A DNA stretch of 64,000 nt from Williamsia faeni (GTDB lineage Bacteria; Actinomycetota; Actinomycetes; Mycobacteriales; Mycobacteriaceae): positions 434,001-498,000 of the forward strand of contig QJJF01000002.1 of the NCBI GenBank assembly GCA_003202005.1, written 5' to 3'. The position numbers and the translations under genes are program-made. Positions 47,139 to 58,020 of this stretch are shown here, one piece after another. The notes beneath the pieces were generated by a model. It was not told the origin of the DNA. It worked only from the letters and a program-made list of their open reading frames with translations, and ran no database searches. Positions within the stretch are counted from its first letter, which is position 1; each line of letters opens with the position of its first letter.

Positions 47139-48190
47139 GTGGGACAACCGGATTCGACGCCGTCCTGTTCCTGTCCTTCGGTGGACCAGACGAACCGGAC
47201 GACGTTCGGCCGTTCCTGGAGAACGTCACGCGGGGTCGTGGTGTGCCGTCCGAACGCCTTGAGGAGGTCGCCCGGCACTACCTCCACTTCGGTGGGGTGT
47301 CGCCGATCAACGCCCTGAACAAGGCGATGATCGCATCGATAGAAACCGAGCTCGATCGGACCGGCCTGAACCTGCCCGTCTACTTCGGGAACCGCAACTG
47401 GCATCCGATGGTCGAGGACACACTCGGGCGGCTCCACGCCGATGGGCACCGGCGGGTGCTGGTCTTCCCGACGTCGGCGTGGGGCGGCTACTCGGGGTGC
47501 CGGCAGTACGACGAGGACATCGCCCGGGCTCTGGCAGCGCTCGGCACCGATGACATGTATGTGCGCAAAGTGCCGCAGTACTGGGACCATCCCGCCATGA
47601 CCGCGTCATGGGCTGATGCCATCCTGGCGGCGAAAGCCGAACTGCCAGAAGAACTTCGCGACGACGCCCGGCTGGTGTTCACCGCCCATTCGATTCCGCT
47701 GTCGGCCGACCGCGCTGCGGGTCCGCCGGCCGAGGGTGGGCACCTCTACAGCCGTCAGGTCGGCGCGGCCTCCGCAGCCGCGGCCGAGGCGGCGGGTTTT
47801 GCGGAGTTCGATCAGGTCTGGCAATCACGGTCGGGCCCGCCGCGGATCCCGTGGCTCGAACCGGATATCTGCGATCACCTCGAGACCGTCGCCGAGCGCG
47901 GCGTCCGCGCAGTCATCGTGTGTCCGATCGGGTTTGTCTCCGACCATCTCGAGGTCGTGTGGGATCTCGACAACGAGGGTCTGGAGAAGGCGCAGGAACT
48001 GGGCCTGGGCTACGCGCGGGCGGCGACGGTGGGGACAGACCAGCGCTTCATCACGATGATCGCGGAGCTGATCGCCGAACAATGCAGCGGTGACGTCGCG
48101 TTCAGACTCGGAATGACGGCCAACGGCGCGCCGTGCGCGCTCGGGTGTTGCGAACCGGTGAAGCGGCCCACGTCGAGTGGGGGTTCCTAG
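47135..48190 (+). CDS. hemH: Ferrochelatase (coproporphyrin ferrochelatase type)
   Basis: A 351-residue ferrochelatase that inserts Fe(II) into a porphyrin, in actinobacteria coproporphyrin III (CpfC). [12 protein letters not shown] at the N-terminus, the FTAHSIP metal-site motif and [17 protein letters not shown] with the catalytic region are present. Cys122 and the C-terminal cluster Cys334, Cys338, Cys339 ([10 protein letters not shown]) fit the [2Fe-2S] cluster of actinobacterial enzymes. GTG 47135 overlaps the inhA stop, so the two are translationally coupled. Confidence 0.93.
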   Translation: MSGTTGFDAVLFLSFGGPDEPDDVRPFLENVTRGRGVPSERLEEVARHYLHFGGVSPINALNKAMIASIETELDRTGLNLPVYFGNRNWHPMVEDTLGRLHADGHRRVLVFPTSAWGGYSGCRQYDEDIARALAALGTDDMYVRKVPQYWDHPAMTASWADAILAAKAELPEELRDDARLVFTAHSIPLSADRAAGPPAEGGHLYSRQVGAASAAAAEAAGFAEFDQVWQSRSGPPRIPWLEPDICDHLETVAERGVRAVIVCPIGFVSDHLEVVWDLDNEGLEKAQELGLGYARAATVGTDQRFITMIAELIAEQCSGDVAFRLGMTANGAPCALGCCEPVKRPTSSGGS

Positions 48191-48199
48191 CGGCTCGGC

Positions 48200-49027
48200 T
48201 CAGACCCGGTTACCCGACACCAGTTCTTCGATGACGGCATTGGTGGCACTCATCCGCGCGATCCGGACGGTACGTTCGAGCTCCCGCAGTGCCGAATCGC
48301 CCCGTTGCTGCTGACCGGCATTGATGCCGAAGTCAGGCGCCGCGGCGCGGGCCACCGAGAGGATGGCGGCGACCTGGGCGGCCTGTTCGAGAATGCGTTC
48401 GGCGCGTGGATTCACACCCGGGGGTAGCTGCTGGGCGGCCAGTCGAGTCATCTGCGCCACCAGCTCCCGCGGATCGGGGCGACCATCCGCGGACGAGTTC
48501 CGCGGCATCCGCAGGCCGGCGACGATCTCGGTGGCCGACCGGATCCCTTCCCGCAGTTCGTATTCGACCTCGCCTAGCGAGTGTGTGACCGGAACGGCGA
48601 GGCTGGCGACCAGGGTATGTGCACCCCAACCGATCGTGTAGCGGTCGAGCCGGCGGGGGATGAGCGCATACCGTCCGGGAACAACCAGCAACTCACCGGC
48701 TTCCAGCGCGGCCGTGGTCACCGGACCCCGCAGGGGCAGGCCCAGCATGTCGCCGGGAGCGACGAGTAGCACGGCCAATCCGTGGGTGGAACCCTCTCGG
48801 ATCAACCGCAGCAGGGCATCACTCTCTTCGCCCTCGGGATTCAATGAGAGTTGTTGGGCGGCAGCAGCATCGGCGGCGAGGACCCGATGCCGGGAACTCC
48901 ACCAGCCGAGCACGTCGAGTAGATCGTCAGGGGAGCAGCGACCCGATTGCCACGCCGCACCCCACGCACCGAGGGCACTGCCTATGCCCGCTGTGTCGCT
49001 GGGGTACTCGAACTCCGTGTCGGTCAT
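48200..49027 (-). CDS. Conserved protein, Rv1486c-like
   Basis: A 275-residue soluble protein with no domain I can name. It contains LGAWGAAWQSGRCSPDDLL near the N-terminus, a PGRYALIPRRLDRYTIGWG segment in the middle and a helical C-terminal half. ATG 49027 (MTDTEFEYP) is preferred to the longer frame. It lies convergent to hemH (9 nt) in the position of Rv1486c and is divergent from the DUF3097 gene. Confidence 0.65.
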   Translation of the reverse strand: MTDTEFEYPSDTAGIGSALGAWGAAWQSGRCSPDDLLDVLGWWSSRHRVLAADAAAAQQLSLNPEGEESDALLRLIREGSTHGLAVLLVAPGDMLGLPLRGPVTTAALEAGELLVVPGRYALIPRRLDRYTIGWGAHTLVASLAVPVTHSLGEVEYELREGIRSATEIVAGLRMPRNSSADGRPDPRELVAQMTRLAAQQLPPGVNPRAERILEQAAQVAAILSVARAAAPDFGINAGQQQRGDSALRELERTVRIARMSATNAVIEELVSGNRV

Positions 49028-49131
49028 CACTGCCTTCTGTTTCTCGTACGTATCGGGTGATCTTACTGCCGTCGGCGCCGGCACGGCGTGGCAAGTGCCA
49101 CCACCTCGCACCGGGCCCTAACGTGGTGCCG

Positions 49132-49965
49132 GTGAACAGCAATGGGTCCGATCCCTACGGTCGAGATGTCCTGTCCGCGCCGCGTCGAAGTACCCGGCCG
49201 ACGGTCCCCGAGGTCGCTGCCGAGCGAGATCTGGTGGTCGAGGACGCGGCGAGTGGATTCTGTGGTGCCGTCGTCGGATTCGAACGCAGCTACGACGGCG
49301 AGTTCGTCAGGCTGGAAGATCGACGGGGACTGACAAGGATCTTTGCGATGCGTCCCGCGGCCTTCCTGATCGACGGCGCACCGGTCACCCTGACAAAACC
49401 TGTGGTCAAGCCGCCGTCGGCGCCGACGCGCACGGCGTCCGGATCGAGGACGGTTGCCGGGCAGCGCGCACGGGTGGCGCGAGCAAGCCGCCTGTTCGTC
49501 GAAGGGGTTCACGACGCCGCACTGATGGAACGGGTCTGGGGCGACGACCTGCGCGTCGAAGGCGTGGTGGTCTCGAGCCTGGACGGCCTCGACAATCTCG
49601 ACGAGGCGCTCGCCGAGTTCGGGCCCGGTCCGACCCGGCGGGCCGGGGTCTTGGTGGACCACCTGGTGGCGGGCTCGAAGGAATCGCGACTCACCGAACG
49701 CGTCGGCGAGCACGTCCTGGTCACCGGTCACCCCTACATCGACGTCTGGGAAGCGGTGAAGCCCGCCGCGGTGGGAATCAAGGCCTGGCCGAAGATCCCG
49801 CGAGGCATCGACTGGAAGACCGGCATCTGCCAGGAGCTCAACTGGGGCACACCGCAGGACGGCTGGCGAAAGGTGAATTCATCGGTGTCGGATTTCCGCG
49901 ACATCGAGGTTCCGCTGATCCGGGCCGTCGAGGAATTGATCGATTTCGTCACCGCTGTCGAATAG
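49132..49965 (+). CDS. DUF3097 family protein
   Basis: A 277-residue actinobacterial DUF3097 protein. The N-terminal half (SGFCGAVVGFERSYDGEFVRLEDRRG) is a small beta-rich domain; the C-terminal half begins LFVEGVHDAALMERVWGDDLR and continues GVLVDHLVAGSKES and WPKIPRGIDWKTGICQELNWG. The EGxxDA start is reminiscent of TOPRIM folds, though that is only a visual similarity. GTG 49132 is used; GTG 49123 and 49126 are also in frame. Function unknown. Confidence 0.75.
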   Translation: MNSNGSDPYGRDVLSAPRRSTRPTVPEVAAERDLVVEDAASGFCGAVVGFERSYDGEFVRLEDRRGLTRIFAMRPAAFLIDGAPVTLTKPVVKPPSAPTRTASGSRTVAGQRARVARASRLFVEGVHDAALMERVWGDDLRVEGVVVSSLDGLDNLDEALAEFGPGPTRRAGVLVDHLVAGSKESRLTERVGEHVLVTGHPYIDVWEAVKPAAVGIKAWPKIPRGIDWKTGICQELNWGTPQDGWRKVNSSVSDFRDIEVPLIRAVEELIDFVTAVE

Positions 49966-50005
49966 CAGGCGTAACCGACTCAGATTTTAGTGGCACAGTG
50001 GACAT

Positions 50006-50434
50006 GTGGGAGCACTCGTCTGGCTGGTCGTAGGACTGATATTCATCGGCGCTGAAGTACTCAGCGGCGATCTCATCCTGCTCATGCTCGCCGGCGGTGC
50101 GCTGTCTGCGGCCGCCGTCAGCGCAATCTTCGATTCACCGCTGTGGGTGGACGGAATCGTTTTCGCCGCGGTGTCGCTGCTCCTGGTGTTCACGGTTCGT
50201 CCGGTTGCCAAGCGCCACATGTACAACCGGCCCCGTCTGGCAACCAACACCGAAGGTCTGATCGGACAGCATGGTGTGGTTGTCGCGGCGATCGACGCCG
50301 ACTCCGGGCAGGTCAAGTTCGGTGGTGGTGTCTGGTCCGCGCGGGCGGCCCATCCCGGTGACCGGTTTGCCGAAGGCGAATCGGTGACGATTCTCGAAAT
50401 CGACGGCGCCACCGCGGTGGTGTGGAAAGGATGA
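50006..50434 (+). CDS. NfeD-like membrane protein
   Basis: A 142-residue NfeD short form: two or three N-terminal helices (residues 3-20, 24-40 and 49-65) and a C-terminal OB-fold domain (about 80-142, GLIGQHGVVVAAIDADSGQVKFGG). NfeD proteins pair with SPFH proteins in membrane microdomains. GTG 50006 start. It is directly followed by the SPFH gene. Ortholog position: Rv1487. Confidence 0.87.
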   Translation: MGALVWLVVGLIFIGAEVLSGDLILLMLAGGALSAAAVSAIFDSPLWVDGIVFAAVSLLLVFTVRPVAKRHMYNRPRLATNTEGLIGQHGVVVAAIDADSGQVKFGGGVWSARAAHPGDRFAEGESVTILEIDGATAVVWKG

Positions 50435-50439
50435 CCCCC

Positions 50440-51654
50440 ATGGTTGTCGGCATTGTCGTGATTCTGGTTCTGGTGCTGGTTGTTGCTGTGATCCTGGTCA
50501 AGTCGGTCGCACTGATCCCGCAGGCCGAAGCCGCGGTGATCGAGAGGCTGGGCCGGTACACCAAGACCGTGTCCGGTCAGCTCACACTGCTGATCCCGTT
50601 TGTCGATCGCGTCCGGGCCCGGATCGATCTGCGTGAGCGCGTGGTCTCGTTTCCTCCGCAGCCGGTGATCACCGAGGACAACCTCACGGTCAACATCGAC
50701 ACCGTTGTCTACTTCCAGGTGACCACTCCGCAGGCAGCGGTGTACGAGATCAACGATTACATCGTGGGTGTCGAACAGTTGGCCACCACCACACTGCGCA
50801 ACGTGGTCGGTGGAATGACCCTCGAGGAGACCCTGACCTCGCGTGATTCGATCAACGGACAGCTTCGCGGTGTGCTCGACGAGGCCACCGGTCGTTGGGG
50901 CCTTCGGGTCGCCCGCGTCGAGTTGAAGTCGATCCTGCCACCGCCCTCCATCCAGGAATCGATGGAGAAGCAGATGAAGGCCGACCGCGAGAAGCGCGCC
51001 ACGATCCTGACCGCCGAGGGTCAGCGGGAATCGGCGATCAAGACCGCGGAGGGCAACAAGCAGAGTCAGATCCTCTACGCCGAGGGCGCCAAGCAGGCCG
51101 CGATCCTCACCGCAGAGGGTGACCGGCAGTCCCGCATCCTGAAAGCGCAGGGTGACCGCGCCGCGCAGTACCTGCGCGCACAGGGTGAGGCGAAGTCGAT
51201 CGAGAAGGTGTTCGCCGCGATCAAGGCCGCCAAGCCCACCCCCGAGTTGCTGGCGTACCAGTACCTGCAGCAGCTCCCGGAGATGGCGAGGGGCGAGGCC
51301 AGCAAGGTGTGGATCGTCCCGTCCGACTTCGGTTCGGCGCTACAGGGATTCGCCAAGTCGTTCGGTGTGCAGTCCGATGACGGTGTCTTCCGTTACGAGG
51401 CCCCGGCCGACGACAGCCCGGCACAGGTCGACGAATCCGATATCGCCGACTGGTTCGAGACGGCCAGCGATCCCGAGGTCGCGCAGGCGGTCGCCGCGGC
51501 CGAAGCGGTAGCCCGGAGGCCGATCGCCGATCAGCCCCCACTGTCGACCAGGTCGAAGGACCCCGTCCTCGAGTCCGAACCGTACAGCGCACCGGGCACA
51601 CCCGGATGGCACCCACCGGACACCGATGAGGTGGGACCATTTCAGGGTTTGTAG
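50440..51654 (+). CDS. SPFH/Band 7 (stomatin-like) membrane protein
   Basis: A protein of about 404 residues with one N-terminal helix, a Band 7 domain (QAEAAVIERLGRYTKTVSG...), and a long Ala/Glu/Gln-rich coiled coil with repeated TAEG and ILxAxG units near residues 190-250. The last 90 residues are acidic and disordered. It likely forms oligomers scaffolding membrane domains with NfeD. I use ATG 50440, eight nt after GGAAAGGA; ATG 50431 overlapping the nfeD stop is possible. Ortholog position: Rv1488. Confidence 0.88.
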   Translation: MVVGIVVILVLVLVVAVILVKSVALIPQAEAAVIERLGRYTKTVSGQLTLLIPFVDRVRARIDLRERVVSFPPQPVITEDNLTVNIDTVVYFQVTTPQAAVYEINDYIVGVEQLATTTLRNVVGGMTLEETLTSRDSINGQLRGVLDEATGRWGLRVARVELKSILPPPSIQESMEKQMKADREKRATILTAEGQRESAIKTAEGNKQSQILYAEGAKQAAILTAEGDRQSRILKAQGDRAAQYLRAQGEAKSIEKVFAAIKAAKPTPELLAYQYLQQLPEMARGEASKVWIVPSDFGSALQGFAKSFGVQSDDGVFRYEAPADDSPAQVDESDIADWFETASDPEVAQAVAAAEAVARRPIADQPPLSTRSKDPVLESEPYSAPGTPGWHPPDTDEVGPFQGL

Positions 51655-51674
51655 TAGGGCTCGGTAGCAGGGAG

Positions 51675-52232
51675 TCAGTGCAGCAGTAGGTATGCCGTAC
51701 CGGCGGTGGCCGCGGCCCAGAGCACCGAGGCCAGGGTCCCGATGATGAATTGCTCGGCCGCGCCCGGTTCACGCAGTTCGGGATAGCGGCCCAGACCCTT
51801 GACCGCCAAGACGATGGCGATGGCTTCGGGCCATTGCAGACTCAGCGCCGCGACCACCACGATGCGTTCGAGATATCCGATGACGCGGCCGCCCCGCAGC
51901 GGGGTGGGTACCGGCGCGGGGTCGGCCGGCGGGTCCGCGGGGGGCGGGGTGTCGAGTTGCCAGGGCTCGATGCCGCCCAAGAGCAACGCCGCCCGCACCA
52001 TCAGGGTGCCGCCGGTGACCGCCGCCGCAAGGGTGAGGCAGTAGATCACGACCACCCCGGCACCGTCGGCCGGATCGGCCACCAGGCCCAGGATGGCCAC
52101 CAGGCCGAGGATCGCCGGTGCGATCATCGCCGCTGCGATGTTCGTCAGGCGTCCGTGCCCGAGGGGGAGCCGGCTGATGAGAAGTGGCGCGAGTGCGGTC
52201 GCAGCCAGTAACAGGATCGCTGCGACGATCAC
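51675..52232 (-). CDS. Five-helix membrane protein paired with SatD-like regulator
   Basis: A 185-residue hydrophobic protein with helices at about 1-20, 31-50, 60-85, 120-145 and 163-182, and a Pro-rich loop (about 93-110). It ends GYLERIVVVAALSLQWPEA...GLGRYPEL...AAEQFIIGTLASVLWA, a pattern I recall from unnamed actinobacterial membrane proteins next to SatD-family genes. Its ATG (52232) overlaps the stop of the regulator gene by 4 nt, so they are co-translated. Function unknown. Confidence 0.7.
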   Translation of the reverse strand: MIVAAILLLAATALAPLLISRLPLGHGRLTNIAAAMIAPAILGLVAILGLVADPADGAGVVVIYCLTLAAAVTGGTLMVRAALLLGGIEPWQLDTPPPADPPADPAPVPTPLRGGRVIGYLERIVVVAALSLQWPEAIAIVLAVKGLGRYPELREPGAAEQFIIGTLASVLWAAATAGTAYLLLH

Positions 52233-52810
52233 GGGTGTGCGACCTCCAGAAGATGGGTGGCGAGCACTCGGGTGTCCTCCTCGATGTGCCAGTCCGCGGC
52301 CTGTAGTCGTTGGGATATCGCCTGCGGTGTGATGCCGAGTGTGGCAGCCGCCTCTGACTGACTGTGGCCCAGGCGCATCTCCCGGATGGCTTCCTGACCG
52401 GCTGCGCTGCGTCCGGTGGCGGTGCGGACGAGCAGTCGCAGCGCGGTTTGTGCATGCCCGTCGCCGGCATTGCCGGATCCGACCACGCTCACGTGGTAGC
52501 GGGTGGTCTTGGCCGAGTTCACGGCTTCCCGGGCACGTTCGAATGCCTGCCCGCGCCCGGCTCGGGTCTGCTCGGGAAGGGGGAGTTCGACGTCACCGAT
52601 ACCGACACCGATGCTCCAGTGCCCATCCGAGGCCAGGATCCCGACCGCCTGCGTGACAGCCTCGGGATCGTCGAGAACGGCCTGCAACTCGTCGCCTGCG
52701 GTCCGATCGAACGGCCGGATCGTCGTGATGCCGGCAAGCGCTGCGAGGGCTTTCGGAACCCGGTCCGGCTCGCTCCGGCTCCGCCGCTGATCAATCGTCA
52801 GTACGTACAT
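52229..52810 (-). CDS. SatD-like protein with C-terminal HTH
   Basis: A 193-residue two-part protein. Residues 1-105 resemble the SatD family (YVLTIDQRRSRSEPDRV, TAGDELQAVL, SIGVGIGDVELPLP); the DELQ and SIGVGIG pieces also recall cyclase-like folds. The C-terminal part (about 130-193) is a sigma-like HTH (SQSEAAATLGITPQAISQRLQAADW). ATG 52810 has GGAGGG upstream. It is coupled to the membrane protein downstream, and two palindromes lie just ahead of it, suggesting self-regulation. The ligand and target are unknown. Confidence 0.68.
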   Translation of the reverse strand: MYVLTIDQRRSRSEPDRVPKALAALAGITTIRPFDRTAGDELQAVLDDPEAVTQAVGILASDGHWSIGVGIGDVELPLPEQTRAGRGQAFERAREAVNSAKTTRYHVSVVGSGNAGDGHAQTALRLLVRTATGRSAAGQEAIREMRLGHSQSEAAATLGITPQAISQRLQAADWHIEEDTRVLATHLLEVAHP

Positions 52811-52864
52811 CGCGCCCTCCACTTCAGGGACCAGACTGCGATCCCGGCTCCCACCGAGGAGCTA

Positions 52865-52882
52865 TCAAGGATTAAACCTTGA
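52865..52882. promoter_or_regulatory. Palindrome 1 upstream of SatD-like gene
   Basis: TCAAGG (52865-52870) and CCTTGA (52877-52882) are a perfect inverted repeat around ATTAAA; the left arm extends to TATCAAGG. It is 55 nt upstream of the SatD-like start. The half-site TATCAAG recurs in the second palindrome 8 nt further on, which points to an operator bound by the HTH protein. Confidence 0.6.
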
Positions 52883-52890
52883 AATGAGCC

Positions 52891-52912
52891 TATCAAGTCA
52901 CATGGCTTGATA
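52891..52912. promoter_or_regulatory. Palindrome 2 upstream of SatD-like gene
   Basis: TATCAAG (52891-52897) and CTTGATA (52906-52912) form a perfect 7-bp inverted repeat with an 8-nt spacer. With the preceding palindrome it makes a pair of related sites in the promoter region of the SatD-like gene. An AT-rich AAAAGC/GCTTTT repeat (52912-52930) follows and may be a terminator for the TVP38 gene. Confidence 0.6.
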
Positions 52913-52935
52913 AAAGCGAATAAAGCTTTTCACCT

Positions 52936-53682
52936 TCACGAAGCGGGTGTGGCGTTCGAGTGGTTCGAGGCTCCGGGGCCGGCGGCCGCATCCGGTTTGT
53001 CCTCCGTCGACGTATCGACATCCATGTGCGCATCCACGATCAATCCGATCACACCGAGGCTGAACAGAGCAGCAGACAACACCAGTGACCAGACGTCACC
53101 CTGTCCGGTCAGGGCATCGCCGAGCAGCACCACGGCTGCGGTGCCGGGCATCACCCCGATGATCGTCGCCAGCAGAAAGGGCACGAACCTGATCGACGAC
53201 AACGCGGCGATGTAGTTGGTCACCGAAAACGGGCAGGCGGCGATCAGGCGCAACGACCCGACTGCCAGCCATCCACGCCGTTCCATGCGCAACTCGACCG
53301 CCTTGGTCAGCGGGTGATGCAGATAGGGCCGGACCCGGGCCCGGCCGTATCTGCGCACCAGGACAAACGCTGCCGCCGCGGCGAAGGTGGTGGCCAGCAT
53401 CGCGCCGGTGAAGCCGACGGCCGGACCGAAGAGCAGGCCGGAAGCCACCGTGAACGCGGACCGCGGCACCGGAAAGATCACGATGATCGCGTAGGAGACA
53501 AAAAAGATCCAGACGAAGGCCGGGCCGAGAGAGTCGGCCCACTCCCGCAGCTGGGAGACCGACGGGAAGGGAGTCAGGTACGCGGCAATCATGACCGCGA
53601 TCACAACGATGAGTCCGATCACGGCCCGGATCGCCGCAGTCTTGCGGGTGACTCGGCCGATGATTTGCACGGGCTCAACCAT
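52936..53682 (-). CDS. TVP38/TMEM64 family (VTT domain) membrane protein
   Basis: A 248-residue membrane protein with about six helices and the VTT core (FVSYAIIVIFPVPRSAFTVASG, then GAMLATTFAAAAAFVLVRR). Relatives in the DedA/VTT superfamily are lipid scramblases or transporters. ATG 53682 has GAGAGG upstream; the longer frame reaching 53781 is not needed. The C-terminal 35 residues are acidic and disordered. Ortholog position: Rv1491c. It is divergent from mutA. Confidence 0.85.
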   Translation of the reverse strand: MVEPVQIIGRVTRKTAAIRAVIGLIVVIAVMIAAYLTPFPSVSQLREWADSLGPAFVWIFFVSYAIIVIFPVPRSAFTVASGLLFGPAVGFTGAMLATTFAAAAAFVLVRRYGRARVRPYLHHPLTKAVELRMERRGWLAVGSLRLIAACPFSVTNYIAALSSIRFVPFLLATIIGVMPGTAAVVLLGDALTGQGDVWSLVLSAALFSLGVIGLIVDAHMDVDTSTEDKPDAAAGPGASNHSNATPAS

Positions 53683-53754
53683 ACGGCCGACCTCTCCGTT
53701 CCTCGATGTGCGCGACACCACTGGAGATACCACCCACCTTGCCTTTTGGCCCGA

Positions 53755-53766
53755 CCGATCGATCGG
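53755..53766. promoter_or_regulatory. Perfect 12-bp palindrome ahead of mutA
   Basis: CCGATCGATCGG is a continuous 12-bp palindrome in the 154-nt gap between the TVP38 gene and mutA, 71 nt before the mutA ATG. It could be an operator, but a GATC-rich palindrome of this length can arise by chance in GC-rich DNA. Confidence 0.3.
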
Positions 53767-53836
53767 ATAGTGTCGATCCACGTCCTGATGCGACCGAGAT
53801 CACGACGTCACCAGCCGATCGAAGGGCTCACCCCGA

Positions 53837-55719
53837 ATGCCGGATACCCATTCCGACCTCCAAGACCTGGAGACCAGTTACCAGCAGTGGTCCGACTCTG
53901 CCGCTCAGGTACTGGCCAAGTCCAATCGCGTTGACGTTGCGGACCTGGCCGACAGCCCCGAAGCGCTGTTGTCGACCATCACTCCGGACGCACTGGTCAT
54001 AAAACCGCTCTACACCCGACGAGATGAGCTCGACGAGCCAGGCCTTCCGGGTTCGTACCCCTTTGTCCGCGGCAGCGATGCGACCCGCGATGTGAACATG
54101 GGCTGGCGCGTCACCGAACGCTTTGGTGATCCGACCGGCGAACCCCAGGACCCGAAGGCGCTCAACGCCGCGATCCTGGAGGCACTCGACAACGGTGTGA
54201 GCGGCCTGTGGCTGGCTGTCGGTGAGAATGCGATCGCACCGGAGCAGCTGGCCGACGTCCTCGCCGGGGTCTTCCTCGACCTCGTTCCGGTCACCATCGA
54301 CGCCGGTGCCTCCGGAATCGAAGCAGCGCGCGCCACCGCGGGCCTCCTGCCGGACACCGCGTCGCTGAGCACGGTCGCCTCGTACGGCCTGGCGCCGTTG
54401 ACCGCGGCATTGTCCGGCCGTCCGACCGTCGAGCTCGCCGACGCCATCGCCATCGCCCAGGAATCCGGACCCGCGGTCCGGGCCATCCGCGTCGACGGCA
54501 CCGACTTCGCACTCGGCGGAGCCACCGACGTCCAGGAACTGGCCTTCACCGTGGCCGCCGGCGTCGAATATCTGCGTGAACTCACCGCGGCGGGCCTGGG
54601 CATCGACCAAGCACTCGCGCAGCTGACCTTTGCGTTGTCGGCCACCGACGACCAGTTCGGCACGATTGCCAAGTTCCGGGCGATCCGGCGACTGTGGGGC
54701 CGCGTGGCCGAGGTCAGCGGCGCACCGTCGGCCGGAGCCGCCATCACCCACGGCGTGACCGCCCTGACGATGATGAGCCAGCGCGATCCCTGGGTGAACA
54801 TGCTCCGCGTCACCACCGCGACGTTCGGTGCCGGAGTCGGTGGCGCCGACCAGATCACGGTGCTGCCGTTCGACGCCGCAATAGCGCCCGCCGACCGCAC
54901 CACCAACCCGAGCTTCTCGCGCCGGATGGCCCGCAACACGCAGCTGCTGCTGCTCGAAGAGTCCAACGTCGCCAAGGTGATCGACCCCGCCGGTGGCTCC
55001 TGGTTCGTGGAGTCGCTGACCGACAGTCTGTCCGTCGCCGCCTGGTCGCTGTTCCAGGAGATCGAGGCCAAGGGCGGCTATCGTCAGGCGCTGTCCGATG
55101 GCTGGATCGGTGAGCAGATCACCACGTCGCTCGAGGCCCGTGACAATGCGGTTGCACATCGGACCACCGCGCTCACCGGCATCAACGAGTTCCCGAATCT
55201 GGGGGAGAAGCCGCTCGGCACCGAGGGTGCGGCAGATGTTGCCGATCAGCCCGCGTCGGCGCCCAACCTGGCTCGCATCGCCCGGCCGTTCGAGCGTCTG
55301 CGTGATCGATCCGATGCCTACCTCGCCGCGCATGGCCGTCGTCCCACGGCGATCATGTTGCCCCTGGGTTCGGTGGCCGAGCACAACGGCCGCACCACCT
55401 TCGTCGCCAACCTGTTGGCGGCCGGTGGTATCGAAGCAGTCAATCCCGGTCCGCTGGACGGTGATTCGGTGGCCGCCGCGATCTCGGCGGCGGGCAATCC
55501 CGCAATCGCCGTGCTGTGTGCCGCCAACCCTCGCTACGCGACCGACGGTGCGCCTGCTCTCGCGGCCGCCCGCGAAGCCGGCGTCGAGACCGTGCTGCTG
55601 GCCGGTCCGCCCAAGGCCTGGACCGACACCGCAGGTACCCCGGATGGATTCCTGCAGATCGGGATCGACGCCATCTCCACGTTGACCGACCTGCTCGACA
55701 AGATCGAGGCGAAGAAGTA

Positions 55720-55720
<1 letters not shown>
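53837..55720 (+). CDS. mutA: Methylmalonyl-CoA mutase small subunit
   Basis: A 627-residue small subunit of the B12-dependent mutase interconverting methylmalonyl-CoA and succinyl-CoA. It keeps the TIM-barrel landmarks ([33 protein letters not shown] in two blocks, [15 protein letters not shown]), but where the large subunit has GQDGHDRG it has SVAEHNGR, so it cannot bind B12 in the usual way; this is normal for small subunits. ATG 53837. Its TAA overlaps the mutB ATG (TAATG). Confidence 0.95.
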
Positions 55721-58005
<2,285 letters not shown>

Positions 58006-58020
58006 CGGTAAGACGAGCAC

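Noticed and set aside
53683-53836. Cobalamin riboswitch ahead of the mutase operon
   Set aside because: The gap is only 154 nt and shows no B12-box-like segment or the expected stem set.
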